Origin: Chitinophaga qingshengii
GTDB lineage: Bacteria > Bacteroidota > Bacteroidia > Chitinophagales > Chitinophagaceae
Assembly: GCF_014529935.1 (NCBI RefSeq)
Contig: NZ_JACVFC010000002.1
Coordinates: 682,001 to 746,000, forward strand
Length of the DNA stretch: 64,000 bases
Direction: 5' to 3'
A model generated the notes under the pieces. That model did no database searches, was not told the origin of the DNA, and saw only the letters and a program-made list of their open reading frames with translations. Shown here piece after piece: positions 1-9,438 of this stretch; the stretch's first letter is position 1; every line of letters begins with the position of its first letter. Made by a program: the position numbers and the translations under genes.

Positions 1-595
1 CATCATAGCCGTATTGCCGCCCAGCGGCATCTACGCTGCCAAACTGGGCCAGCACCACAGCGGCGCTATCGCGTTCCAGTTCTTTCAGTGCCGCATTTTT
101 CACACTGGCGTCATCGTTATAACTTTCTTTCACATCGGCAGCGCTCACCAGGTTATCCTTAAAAGCTGCAGAAGCGCAGAAAGCAGTGGTACGCAGCGCA
201 GGCTGGTCTTTTTTCAGTCGCTGGAAAAACATGGGCCAGGCAGCCAGCTGGTTACCGGAGAAATCAGCTTTGGTAACCTGGTGTTTTTCTTTATACACGC
301 CGGTCAGCATATCTGCCCAGGCGGTCACCGGTAAAGCGATGGTATCTGCTACGGCGTTCCAGGTATACAGCGCATGTTCGGACATCTCCATCAAACGGGG
401 CGGATTAACAGTCTGGGTACTGGTACCTCTGGCGCCATCTACGATCACATATAACACTTTGGGCGAACGATATACCAAACCGCTGCTATCGTTCCCTGTC
501 TTAGGTTCCAGCCTGTTGTCAAAATCGTGGTTGCAGGAAGCAGCGCCAACAACAAAGGCTAACAGCCATATATTTTTCAGGATGCGTTTTTTCAT
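1..595 (-). CDS. Alkaline-phosphatase-superfamily lipoprotein (DUF4983-like), 3' end outside window
   Basis: The frame opens at an ATG at 595 and stays open to the window edge (198 codons seen). A signal peptide ends in a lipobox with Cys21, so the product is probably a surface or periplasmic lipoprotein. The run VLYVIVDGARG near residues 47-57 looks like the metal-binding start of the alkaline phosphatase/phosphodiesterase fold. LPVTAWADMLTGVYKEKH (about 88-105) resembles the nucleophile region of that fold, with Thr91 as candidate nucleophile. It lies 15 bases behind the DUF5008-like gene and is the last visible member of the Sus-type operon. The DUF4983 assignment rests on this context and is less sure than the phosphatase fold. 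The substrate is unknown. Confidence 0.7.
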   Translation of the reverse strand, partial: MKKRILKNIWLLAFVVGAASCNHDFDNRLEPKTGNDSSGLVYRSPKVLYVIVDGARGTSTQTVNPPRLMEMSEHALYTWNAVADTIALPVTAWADMLTGVYKEKHQVTKADFSGNQLAAWPMFFQRLKKDQPALRTTAFCASAAFKDNLVSAADVKESYNDDASVKNAALKELERDSAAVVLAQFGSVDAAGRQYGYD

Positions 596-610
596 AGTTT
601 ACACCTTTGA

Positions 611-2215
611 TCAGTTGTTATTCAATACTACGCGCACAATATTGCCCACCTCCTTATTGTCGAACCGGTTAATAATACCCGTGAGCAATATAGTGGGCTG
701 ACCCAGCGCATTGCTGGTTTCTGTGATATCCGTTACAATGCCATTGAAGGAGCCGGTATTGTTATAACCTGCTGCCAGCGTACCATCAGGATTAAGGATC
801 ATAAAACCGGAACGGGTTACGTCGTTGTATTTTTTGAAGGTGCCGGTTACTACTACCAGCCCGCTGGTCAACTGTTGTGCGTGTATCACGCCACCACCGG
901 TGAGCGGCGCCAGTACAAATCCGGGATTGATCACACCATTACGGTCTACCATAACCAAACCACTTGCATTGACAGTATTATAGCGTTTGAAACTACCGGT
1001 GAATATATACTGCTTTGTAGCGGCGTTATAGGTAATACGCGCTACCGCATCATCTGCGCTGGCGGTAAAACCGGGATCAATCGTACCGTCCGTATTCAGG
1101 CGCACAATATTACCCACGGGCTGTCCATTCAGTTTGGTGAAGCTGCCGGCAATCACAATTTTACCATCCCATGGCTGCTGAAAGGCATCATAGATGGCGC
1201 CGTTAAAACCTTCATTTCCCTTATGGGCGGCCAGGTTATAGTTATAGGAAGAATCCAGCGTACCGTCCATATTCAGCCTTGCCAGCTGTGGAATAGATAC
1301 AAACTCGGAACGTTTGGTATCACGGGTGGAACGTTCATAGAAATACGTCGAGTAGCCGCTGAAGTTACCAATGGCGATAATTTTACCATTATCCAGGAAC
1401 ACCTTGTTAACAGCGCCTACCAGTCCGCCGTTGAATGCGGCCACCGTGTCGTAGTTGTTAGCCGGATTTTCCGGTGTCAGGTTCACCACCTCTACCTGCA
1501 TGGTATCGAGCGAACCATTGGAATTGATACGGGTAAGGCCATTGATACCTTTGCGGCCATTGTAACTATTAAAAGTACCGCCCACGAGGTACTGCCCGTT
1601 GTTGAGGGGGACAATGCTGCTCAAAGTGCCATTCGGTCCTTTGCCGGCCATTAAGGAAGATTGATATTCACCATCGGCAGATACCATCACGATATTGTTC
1701 ACCGGAGCGCTGGCCGCTTTTTTATCGAAGTCGGTGAAACCACCCAGCAACAGCCAGTTACCGGTAGCCATCTTAAAAACATCCAGGATAAGGCCGTTGG
1801 TGCCTACCTGTGTTTTGAAAGTAGCGTCGATGGATACACGACCTTTTACCACAAAGGAAGGCCCGAAGAACACCTGCCCGTCAACCTGGATGGTGGTACC
1901 GCCGGAACTGGCCGTCTCCGGCACTTTCAGCCGTATCGTGCTATCCGTCACCGCTATCACCGTAGCTGCTTCTTCATTCATGAAACATTTAATCCGGTCT
2001 TTAAAAGGAAGCAGCCCTTTTACTTTATATACCGTCTCCGAACCAGGCGCTCCCTGCGCCGGCACCGGCAGTGCATCAGAGAACTTAATCCCCAATGCTG
2101 ATTCTCCTTTTTCATAGAGATCAGTACGGATCGATTCTTTTTTACTGCAGGAAACCGTACCGGCTACCAGGAGCGCACACAAGGCATTCCGCAGATATAT
2201 CAGTTCATTTGTCAT
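611..2215 (-). CDS. DUF5008-like lipoprotein: IPT/TIG domain plus delta-60-type repeats
   Basis: 534 residues. The signal peptide ends in a lipobox around Cys23, so it is a lipoprotein, probably displayed on the cell surface. Residues about 50-125 resemble an IPT/TIG immunoglobulin-like domain. From about 130 on there are repeated units ending in patterns such as NxDGTLDSSYN, NTDGTIDPGF, DRNGVINPGF and NPDGTLAAGYN, which are typical of delta-60 propeller repeats. No catalytic motif is visible, so a glycan- or protein-binding role is inferred. It follows the second fasciclin gene by 21 bases and belongs to the same operon. Confidence 0.7.
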   Translation of the reverse strand: MTNELIYLRNALCALLVAGTVSCSKKESIRTDLYEKGESALGIKFSDALPVPAQGAPGSETVYKVKGLLPFKDRIKCFMNEEAATVIAVTDSTIRLKVPETASSGGTTIQVDGQVFFGPSFVVKGRVSIDATFKTQVGTNGLILDVFKMATGNWLLLGGFTDFDKKAASAPVNNIVMVSADGEYQSSLMAGKGPNGTLSSIVPLNNGQYLVGGTFNSYNGRKGINGLTRINSNGSLDTMQVEVVNLTPENPANNYDTVAAFNGGLVGAVNKVFLDNGKIIAIGNFSGYSTYFYERSTRDTKRSEFVSIPQLARLNMDGTLDSSYNYNLAAHKGNEGFNGAIYDAFQQPWDGKIVIAGSFTKLNGQPVGNIVRLNTDGTIDPGFTASADDAVARITYNAATKQYIFTGSFKRYNTVNASGLVMVDRNGVINPGFVLAPLTGGGVIHAQQLTSGLVVVTGTFKKYNDVTRSGFMILNPDGTLAAGYNNTGSFNGIVTDITETSNALGQPTILLTGIINRFDNKEVGNIVRVVLNNN

Positions 2216-2236
2216 TGCTGGTTGATTAATAGGTCA

Positions 2237-2965
2237 TTATTTTCCTACGCCGTTTTCAGTGGCTAACAGGATAAAGCGGGAGGGATCGAAACCAAAACTA
2301 TGTCTGGAAAACATCAACACATGTACGATACCGTTATAAGGCGCTATATCTGAAGAAGCTACCGGCACGTTGAGCCAACGCAAACGAGGCTGGGAGAAAT
2401 CCGGTATATAGGACAACATCAGCTGCCGGTATCCGGCGTACTTAATCACGGAGGTACCGCTTACGGCGTCATTGAAGATGACACCGATATTCTGCGGGCG
2501 TTCATTGTAACAAAGGAAACCCTGACCGTTGTAAGTATCCAGCGCCAGCGTGTCCACCTGCGTATAATCCCGCAATCGCTTTTTACCTTTGAACAGGTAC
2601 AACTGCAACATGTTCTTCCATACTGCCGGTTTAATATCCGATAGCTGCTGCACTGTATCCCGGCCATTCACTTTCAGGTAGTCATTCAGCGACCGGATAG
2701 CCTGGAAAAAGCAGGGATCTGCCGGTGCAAAGAAGGTAATCTCATCTTTACTAAAAGTTTCTTCCATGCCCGCCAGTTTAATCACCTGTACCAGGGTGTC
2801 AAAATAAAACGGGTTGGATTGCAGGTATTGCAGCACGGTACCTTTATAATTCGGGTCATGCAGACCGGTATCGGTATAGTAGTTCTTTTTACAACTGCAG
2901 ATAGCCATCACTGTTAGCATCAGCACCGGCAGCATTATCTTATGGATATATGTATTCATCTTCAT
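2237..2965 (-). CDS. Fasciclin (FAS1) domain lipoprotein, second copy
   Basis: 242 residues. The signal sequence is followed by a lipobox Cys at about residue 25 (CSCKK). The H1-like box ITFFAPAD (about 77-84) and the late H2-like box NGIVHVL are the hallmarks of a single FAS1 domain, a fold linked to adhesion and extracellular binding. A start two codons later (MNTYIHK) is equally possible. It begins 7 bases after the upstream SusD gene, so it is cotranscribed. It is a diverged counterpart of the fasciclin gene at 8755-9426. Confidence 0.8.
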   Translation of the reverse strand: MKMNTYIHKIMLPVLMLTVMAICSCKKNYYTDTGLHDPNYKGTVLQYLQSNPFYFDTLVQVIKLAGMEETFSKDEITFFAPADPCFFQAIRSLNDYLKVNGRDTVQQLSDIKPAVWKNMLQLYLFKGKKRLRDYTQVDTLALDTYNGQGFLCYNERPQNIGVIFNDAVSGTSVIKYAGYRQLMLSYIPDFSQPRLRWLNVPVASSDIAPYNGIVHVLMFSRHSFGFDPSRFILLATENGVGK

Positions 2966-2972
2966 ACAGTTT

Positions 2973-4553
2973 TTATTGCCAGAAATCGTTCAGACGCATG
3001 TAAGGATTGTTTTTCATCGCATCCTTGCTGATAGGCCAGGTCCAGGCGCCTTGTATAAATTCTGAATAGGAAATAGGATTGTAGCAGTACTTGGGATCGA
3101 TCAGCTTTTTCGTACGTACCAGGTCGTAGAAATAATGCCCCTCTCCCATTAGTTCCCGGCAACGTTCCCAGTACACGGCATCTTTCAGGTTGCCGCCGCC
3201 CGGTTCTGCGGGGAATAGCTCCGCACCGGCACGTTGACGGATACGGTTCAGCAAGGCGGTGGCTTCGTCATCGCGGCCCAGTTCCGCCAGCGCTTCTGCA
3301 TGCAGCAACAAAGCGTCTGCATAACGGAAAATCATGAAGTTATCATCACTGGAACGCTCACCTTCGGAGTTATTGGCATATACGCTGAAGAATTTAAAGA
3401 ACTGGAACAGCCCCGTTTCGTCATAGATGTATTGATCGAACCATTTCTCTTTACGGCCATCCGCCTGCGATTCAGGGTATATCTTTTTCATATACTGACT
3501 GTAGTATACCAGCTCGCTGTAAGGTTTTCCTTTACGATAGGGCTCATGTAATACCGAGAAGGAAAAACTCACGCGGCTGGCCACCAGTTCACCATAGTTA
3601 AAGTTCTGTGGTATTTCAAACAATCCCTCCTGGGAACGGCCGGAGAACAGTTGCACGCTCTCGCTCAGCGGCAACAGGCGATAAGCGCCCTGGCCTTTTT
3701 CACCCAGTTGTTCCAGCTCGTTTGCCAGCCGGTCTGTGGCTTCATAATAAGCCTGTTTTCTGGCAGGATCAAAACCAGCCAGCCACATATTCATGTGCAT
3801 GCCCAATGCCAGCGCCGCGCCATGCATGGCTCTTACAGCCCTGTTGGCGGGATCATCGTAAGTCCAGGGCAGGTCATTTTTGATTTTTTCTACCTCAGCA
3901 ATACAATTGGCTAATACCGTTTTCATATCGGTACGGGGCAGCGGGTCCTGGTTGTAGGGTGTGGTGTAATAAGGTACATCTCCGTATAGGCGTACCATAA
4001 AGAAGTAGGACAAAGCGCGCATAAACACCGCTTCTGCGTTGTACTTCGCTTTCAGGCTGCCGGTCAGCTCCGGGTCCGGCACATCGTTCAGCTTCTGAAT
4101 CAGGATGTTGCAGGACTGGATCACCCGGTAGAAGTTATTCCAGTCAGGAATCATGTCGTAGCGTACGTTGGCCTGCCACCACTCCGTATATGGATCATAT
4201 CCAGCCAGGGTCCTGTCAGCACGGGCTGCCAGGGCTTTCCGCAGGTTGTTCTGCGATATGTAGGTAAAATCCTGCCGCGCAGGGAAAGCGCTTTTCGATT
4301 GCTTACAGGGACCGCAACGGTAATCCGCCTGTATGATCAGGATATTGGAAGTGGCCGCCACCCTGAAGAGGCGGTAAATATCTTTGGTAAATGTTTCTAC
4401 ATCGTTTTTGCTCTTCCAGTAGTTGTTACCCGAGAGATTATCCAGTGGTTCCACATTCAGGAACTTCTTGCAGCCGGAAAATACGATTACCAGCAGCAAC
4501 AACAGTATACGCAGAAAATGAACGCAACGTTTCATGGTTACTATTTTCATCAT
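2973..4553 (-). CDS. SusD/RagB-family outer-membrane lipoprotein, second copy
   Basis: 526 residues with a hydrophobic signal ending FSGCKKFLNVEP, the standard SusD lipobox followed by the family's N-terminal motif. The N-terminal SusD-like region and the C-terminal RagB region are both full length. Motifs such as FMRALSYFFMVRLYGDVPYYT and LGRDDEATALLNRIRQRAG are characteristic. SusD proteins sit on the SusC barrel and capture ligand on the cell surface. Translation may start at 4553 or at the in-frame ATG at 4535, which gives a more usual signal peptide (MKRCVHFLRILL). It follows its SusC partner by 7 bases. Confidence 0.93.
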   Translation of the reverse strand: MMKIVTMKRCVHFLRILLLLLVIVFSGCKKFLNVEPLDNLSGNNYWKSKNDVETFTKDIYRLFRVAATSNILIIQADYRCGPCKQSKSAFPARQDFTYISQNNLRKALAARADRTLAGYDPYTEWWQANVRYDMIPDWNNFYRVIQSCNILIQKLNDVPDPELTGSLKAKYNAEAVFMRALSYFFMVRLYGDVPYYTTPYNQDPLPRTDMKTVLANCIAEVEKIKNDLPWTYDDPANRAVRAMHGAALALGMHMNMWLAGFDPARKQAYYEATDRLANELEQLGEKGQGAYRLLPLSESVQLFSGRSQEGLFEIPQNFNYGELVASRVSFSFSVLHEPYRKGKPYSELVYYSQYMKKIYPESQADGRKEKWFDQYIYDETGLFQFFKFFSVYANNSEGERSSDDNFMIFRYADALLLHAEALAELGRDDEATALLNRIRQRAGAELFPAEPGGGNLKDAVYWERCRELMGEGHYFYDLVRTKKLIDPKYCYNPISYSEFIQGAWTWPISKDAMKNNPYMRLNDFWQ

Positions 4554-4560
4554 TTAAAAA

Positions 4561-7500
4561 TCAGAATTGCACATTCAGCCCCAGGGTTACACTTCTCCTG
4601 TTAGGATAACCGTCGGAACGGTCACGGCCCAGGTCAGTCACGTTCTCAGGGTCCGGACCACTATAACGGGAGAACGTATACACGTTATTCACTGTGCTGT
4701 ATACACGCAGTGAAGTAATTCCCCAACGTTTGGTCAGATTGCGGTCGATGTTGTAAGACAAGGTCATGGTATTGATCTTGAAATAGGAACCATCTTCCTG
4801 GAACAGTGTCTGGTTGTAGCGGTAAGGGTAGTACAACTCATACCGTTTGTAGTCCATGGGATTGGGATAAGTAGCTTTATCTCCTGCGGACTTCCAGTAG
4901 TTGTAGTCATCAATCGGCACCAGCGCATTCGGGTTATATGGGTTGTACAGGTTCTGGAAACGCTGTGCCAGTGAGTTATTCAGGATATCCCGTATAGCCG
5001 TGTACGACATGGTAATATTCAGGGAGAAATTTTTATAGGTAGTATAGGAAGTAACACCACCGGTGATAGCCGGTTGTGAATTACCCACCACTACCTGGTC
5101 GCGTGTATCCAGGATATAATCGCCGTTCACATCTGTCCAGTAAGGATCACCGGCGCGGAAGAAACTATTGGCGTTATTGCTCGTGCGGTAACGCAGACCA
5201 GTAGCCGGATCTACCGGAACATCCATATCATTGGCAAAAACGCCGCGGGTATGGTACAATACATTCGATAAACTGTTTCTGCCTAAACGGTACAGGATGG
5301 ACTGATCGGTGATCTTATCACCAGGCACGAGGATTTCCCGCATATTGTCCGGCAGCCTGGCCAGTACGTCATGGTTGATAGCACCGTTGAAACTGAGCGT
5401 CCAGTTAACCGCACATTTACGAGGCAATGGCCGCACCATCAACGATACTTCATAACCATAGTTCACCATACTGGCTTCGTTGGTTTTGATATTGGTAAAA
5501 CCGTTGTGGTTAGCCAGTTTTTTATTCCAGGTCATGTTATCCACCATCTTGTAATACACATCGGTGATCAGGGATACCTTCCCTTCAAACAGCCCGATTT
5601 CAAAACCACCGTTCAACTGGGTAGTGACGGTAGGCAGCAGCATGGTATTGGGCATGGTTCCAAAATCGAGACCGATAGCGGGTGAATTGTTGAACCGGCC
5701 GGCGAAATTGTATTTGCCATATGCATCGAAGATGTTACCGGAGGGTACAATATTTTTACCCCAGCTACCACGCAGTGAGCCGAAATCCAGCCATTTCAGG
5801 TCTTTCAGCAGGTTTTCCTTGTTGAAGTTCCAGCGCAGGCCCACAGAAGGGTTGCGGGTGTAAGCCACATCCGGACCGTTAGAGGAAGCCGCATCCCAGC
5901 GATAGGAAAAATCTACCACATACTTTTTATCATAGTTGTAGGAGAAAGATCCGGCAAAGGAGGCGGTACGCACTTCAGAGAAGTTGTTTAAAATACCTCC
6001 TTTGGAAAGGGCGCCACCTACCCCCAGCGGACCTTCGTACTGGTCGTTGGGAGAGCGCTCCTGCTGCATAATCTGCGCCTGGTAACGTTTTACGTTCAAC
6101 TCATTGAAGCCGTAGATATTGAAATTATGTTTATCATTAATGGACTTCACATAGGTGAGCATGTTACGGTTATACAGACTACTACGACGATCATCATAGG
6201 TATAAACCTGGGCAAAGTTGTTGTTCGTCAGCGACGGGCGGAAATTATCTTCCACTCCGCTCGTATAGTCGTAACTAAAATTACTGTTCACATTCAGTCC
6301 TTTCAGCAGTTCATACTGCACTTCAATATTGGTGCGGATATTAGCCGTTTTATTATCGTTGCGGTTGGAGAAAGTACTCATCGCATCGGCGCCGCCGGTG
6401 AATTTAGATGCCGGCAACAGGGAAGATGTATTACTCGCACTGGCTACACCGGATTGGGTAACACCGTTACCACTGCCTTTCTGGTTTTTACCGAGTGAAG
6501 CCGCTACGGCGGTGAATAAACGAAAACGCGGCGTAGGCTGGAATTGGGTATTCATCGAGAGGGAATAACGGTCAAACCCGGTATTTTCTATAATACCCTT
6601 TTCATTGTAATAGCCCAGGTTGGCTTTGTAGTTAAAACGCTGGTCGCCACCGGAAGCAGACACGTTATGTGTTTGGTTGAAAGTAGTGCGGTAAAAGATA
6701 TCCTGCCAGTTGGTGGAATTGTTATAATACGCATTCAAACTGTCGGACAGAAACGGGCTGTTGTTGATATTCTCCCGGCCGGCGTAGATAGTACTATCAT
6801 ACCTCATGATCTGCCAGATACGCATTTCCCGTTCATCTTTACCGCCAATGATCTGTTTCAGCTTCGGGGCGAAATTGGCGAAGAAGTTGGTGGTGTACTG
6901 GATAATCGGCGTTTTGGAATTACCCCGCTTGGTGGTGATGAGGATCACACCATAAGCGCCCCTGGCGCCATACAGGGAAGTAGCCTGGGAATCTTTGAGT
7001 ACGTCCACGCTTTCAATGTCCTCGGTAGGAATCAGCGACAACGGGCTTAATCCCGGCCCTCCCTGTTGGAAACCATATTCATAGTTGGTATTTGGATCGA
7101 TAGGTACCCCATCGATAACGAACAAGGGAGAAGTGGGTGTCAGGAAGGCGTCGTTGCCACCGCCACCGGAAATACCGATGCTGGACAGACCGCGGAGGAA
7201 CATAGAACCACGCGCGCCGGGTGCGCCGCTGTTGTTCTGGATATTCAGGCCGGCTACCTTACCCTGTAACAGCTCCATCACGTTGGGTACCGGCACGCTT
7301 TGCAGGTCTTTACCACTAATAGATACAGAAGCCCCGGTAGCGGTTTCCCTGGTCTTTTTCTGATAACCGATGGCTACGTATTCCTTCAATGCATTGCTTT
7401 CTACTTCCATCCGTATCTGGATGTGTTGTTTAGCCGATGCTTTTATTTTGATGACCTTATAACCGATCATTTTAAACATGATCTCTGCGTTAGCCGGTAC

Positions 7501-7692
7501 CGTTACAGAGAAATTACCATTGTTATCCCCTACGCCGATAGCTTTAGGCGGATTGCCCATCAGGATGCTGACGCCGGGCAATGGCCGGTCTTTCTCCTTA
7601 TCGGTAATACTTCCTGTGATCACTACGTTCTGGGCTTTTACCGCCCCGAAGCAACACAGAAATGATATTGTCACTATTAAAAGATGTTTCAT
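4561..7692 (-). CDS. SusC/RagA-family TonB-linked outer-membrane transporter, second copy
   Basis: 1043 residues. After a signal peptide ending near Ala20 there is a carboxypeptidase-D-like regulatory domain (about 22-105). A plug follows, with VMELLQGKVAGLNIQNNSG and SPLFVIDGVPID, and then a large barrel ending in the aromatic SVTLGLNVQF typical of outer-membrane proteins. It imports ligand using energy from TonB. The region between plug and regulatory domain (LKEYVAIGYQKKTRETATGA) is the usual TonB-box area of SusC proteins. It is paired with the SusD gene downstream and lies 24 bases behind the DUF5007-like gene. The substrate cannot be read from the sequence. Confidence 0.95.
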   Translation of the reverse strand: MKHLLIVTISFLCCFGAVKAQNVVITGSITDKEKDRPLPGVSILMGNPPKAIGVGDNNGNFSVTVPANAEIMFKMIGYKVIKIKASAKQHIQIRMEVESNALKEYVAIGYQKKTRETATGASVSISGKDLQSVPVPNVMELLQGKVAGLNIQNNSGAPGARGSMFLRGLSSIGISGGGGNDAFLTPTSPLFVIDGVPIDPNTNYEYGFQQGGPGLSPLSLIPTEDIESVDVLKDSQATSLYGARGAYGVILITTKRGNSKTPIIQYTTNFFANFAPKLKQIIGGKDEREMRIWQIMRYDSTIYAGRENINNSPFLSDSLNAYYNNSTNWQDIFYRTTFNQTHNVSASGGDQRFNYKANLGYYNEKGIIENTGFDRYSLSMNTQFQPTPRFRLFTAVAASLGKNQKGSGNGVTQSGVASASNTSSLLPASKFTGGADAMSTFSNRNDNKTANIRTNIEVQYELLKGLNVNSNFSYDYTSGVEDNFRPSLTNNNFAQVYTYDDRRSSLYNRNMLTYVKSINDKHNFNIYGFNELNVKRYQAQIMQQERSPNDQYEGPLGVGGALSKGGILNNFSEVRTASFAGSFSYNYDKKYVVDFSYRWDAASSNGPDVAYTRNPSVGLRWNFNKENLLKDLKWLDFGSLRGSWGKNIVPSGNIFDAYGKYNFAGRFNNSPAIGLDFGTMPNTMLLPTVTTQLNGGFEIGLFEGKVSLITDVYYKMVDNMTWNKKLANHNGFTNIKTNEASMVNYGYEVSLMVRPLPRKCAVNWTLSFNGAINHDVLARLPDNMREILVPGDKITDQSILYRLGRNSLSNVLYHTRGVFANDMDVPVDPATGLRYRTSNNANSFFRAGDPYWTDVNGDYILDTRDQVVVGNSQPAITGGVTSYTTYKNFSLNITMSYTAIRDILNNSLAQRFQNLYNPYNPNALVPIDDYNYWKSAGDKATYPNPMDYKRYELYYPYRYNQTLFQEDGSYFKINTMTLSYNIDRNLTKRWGITSLRVYSTVNNVYTFSRYSGPDPENVTDLGRDRSDGYPNRRSVTLGLNVQF

Positions 7693-7716
7693 ATCAGAAT
7701 TTTATGCGGTGAGCCA

Positions 7717-8742
7717 TTAGTCGTTGATGAACTTGGGATTTTCCCGGTTGAACCAGATGACCATCTCCCAATCTCCTTTCCGGTAGATGGCGAAGTTGAT
7801 CTGAAAGCTGGCGTCCTGGCGGAGATTACCGAAGCCCTGACGGCTATAGGCAAATACCATTTTGGCCTGTTTCCCATCGAAGGTGGTGTAACGGGTAGGC
7901 ATCTCTACCAGCGGTATAGGAAAGGCCACGTCGTAACGCACCGCTTCTTTTGTTTTCTGCATGTTAAAACCATGCAGCAGTTCATTCCATTTGGTATCCT
8001 TGAATAAATCAGGGTCCATCGGCTGCAGGCGTTTATCGAGGAAGCGCAGGGTGAGTGAATTACCCTCTCCTTTCCGGTAGAAATAAATGCTGATATCATC
8101 TGCCGACATGTTGCTGCCGGTAGAATCGGTGATCATATCCGTAACGGTAAACGGTTTGATAGCCGGATTGGAATTAGCGCCGGTAATTGGATTTTGGTTA
8201 TTGGGTTCGTAGGGGCGTTCCCGGAAGGGACGCAACTTCATGTTTTTGAAGATACGTTTACCGCCGTCGTTAAAAGCTTCTACATCGAACAGGTAACCGG
8301 AATCCGGTTGCGCTTTCAGGATATCGGAAGTAGCGGAATTCCACATAATAAACTCACCGGAATGTTCCCTTATCTCGAACAGCGGATGATCCTCCGTGGC
8401 ACGTTTGGCGGTGATCTCCGCTAATGTTTTCTCATCGCCGGTGTAGGGCTTCTTCCAGACTTCCACCGGGAAAAGTTTTAATAACTCCGGCGCCGGTTCA
8501 TCGTTGAAGGTGCGGACGTTGATAATACGGAAGGTCAGCGGCAGCGTAGAGCCTTCCGCGTTAAAGTTGTTCGTCATCAGGGTAGTACGTCCCAGTACCG
8601 GTTGATAGAGGTCCTGCGTAAACTGGGATTCGAGGCTGAAAGCGGGGCGGTCTACCGGCAACATTTTTTTGCAACTGCCCAGTACCATCACCAGGGCTAT
8701 ACTCCACCAACCGGCAAACACAAAAGCTTTTCCTTTTTTCAT
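7717..8742 (-). CDS. DUF5007-like lipoprotein
   Basis: 341 residues. A signal peptide ends in VLGSCKKMLPVDRPAF, so this is a lipoprotein with Cys at about residue 24. I recognise it as DUF5007-like from the N-terminal pattern after the lipobox and from its usual place between fasciclin and SusC genes. No catalytic motif is visible. It starts 12 bases after the first fasciclin gene and ends 24 bases before the second SusC gene, so it bridges the two SusCD modules. An accessory surface protein of the transporter complex is inferred. Confidence 0.65.
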   Translation of the reverse strand: MKKGKAFVFAGWWSIALVMVLGSCKKMLPVDRPAFSLESQFTQDLYQPVLGRTTLMTNNFNAEGSTLPLTFRIINVRTFNDEPAPELLKLFPVEVWKKPYTGDEKTLAEITAKRATEDHPLFEIREHSGEFIMWNSATSDILKAQPDSGYLFDVEAFNDGGKRIFKNMKLRPFRERPYEPNNQNPITGANSNPAIKPFTVTDMITDSTGSNMSADDISIYFYRKGEGNSLTLRFLDKRLQPMDPDLFKDTKWNELLHGFNMQKTKEAVRYDVAFPIPLVEMPTRYTTFDGKQAKMVFAYSRQGFGNLRQDASFQINFAIYRKGDWEMVIWFNRENPKFIND

Positions 8743-8754
8743 TGATCAGAAATT

Positions 8755-9426
8755 TTACTTGTTCATGCGTAATACGAATTCTCCGAAACCAAATTCATGG
8801 GTAGGCACGAGGATGTGAATAATCCCGTTGCTGGTTTTGATGTTCACCGCCTGGGTGGTGGTCCGTTGCCAGTCACGCTGGAATTTGGAACCGCGTGTAT
8901 CGCTGAAATAAATATTCTTGGGTCCGCCGGCTACATAACCACTGGCATTGGCATCCTGTATCTGCGCGTGCAGGGCGCGGTTGTAGCGGATGGAGTTAAA
9001 GTATACTCCATCGGTAAACAGCAGGCTGTCGGTCATATACAGACTGGAAGCAAAATAACGGGCGCTTAGCGTGTCCAGCTGCAGCGGGTCTACCGTAGCG
9101 AGGTATAACGGCGATTTACCCGCTGTTTTACGCAGCGCGTTCATATTCCGGATCACCAGGTCGAAGCTGCTGTTGGTAGGTGCAAATGCGGTTAGTTTAC
9201 CCTTTTGCAGGGAGTCCTTCAACCAGGGTACCCGCTCCGCCACCAGCAGCAGTGAATCGTAGATACCCTTGTTGTGTTGCAGGTATTCATAAGTAGTGCC
9301 TGCATAGACATTCAGTTTGTTTTCAAAGTGGTAATCGCCGGTATCCTTGCTGCAGGCGGCCAGGGCCAGCAATACTGCGCAGGTGGCGAGGAAACGGTGT
9401 ATATGGGAAAAATTCAGGTATTGCAT
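8755..9426 (-). CDS. Fasciclin (FAS1) domain lipoprotein, first copy
   Basis: 223 residues. The signal peptide ends LAACSKDTGDY with the lipid-anchor Cys at about residue 26. LTAFAPTNSSFDLVIRNMNAL is the H1 box of a FAS1 domain and NGIIHILVP is the H2 box. It starts 12 bases after the first SusD gene. The same order of SusC, SusD and fasciclin recurs at 2237-7692, which suggests that the FAS1 proteins are partners of each SusCD pair rather than independent adhesins. Confidence 0.82.
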   Translation of the reverse strand: MQYLNFSHIHRFLATCAVLLALAACSKDTGDYHFENKLNVYAGTTYEYLQHNKGIYDSLLLVAERVPWLKDSLQKGKLTAFAPTNSSFDLVIRNMNALRKTAGKSPLYLATVDPLQLDTLSARYFASSLYMTDSLLFTDGVYFNSIRYNRALHAQIQDANASGYVAGGPKNIYFSDTRGSKFQRDWQRTTTQAVNIKTSNGIIHILVPTHEFGFGEFVLRMNK

Positions 9427-9438
9427 GAGCCGTGGTTT

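Noticed and set aside
14..701. Two short + strand frames at the left edge
   Set aside because: They overlap antisense to the phosphatase-like and DUF5008-like genes.
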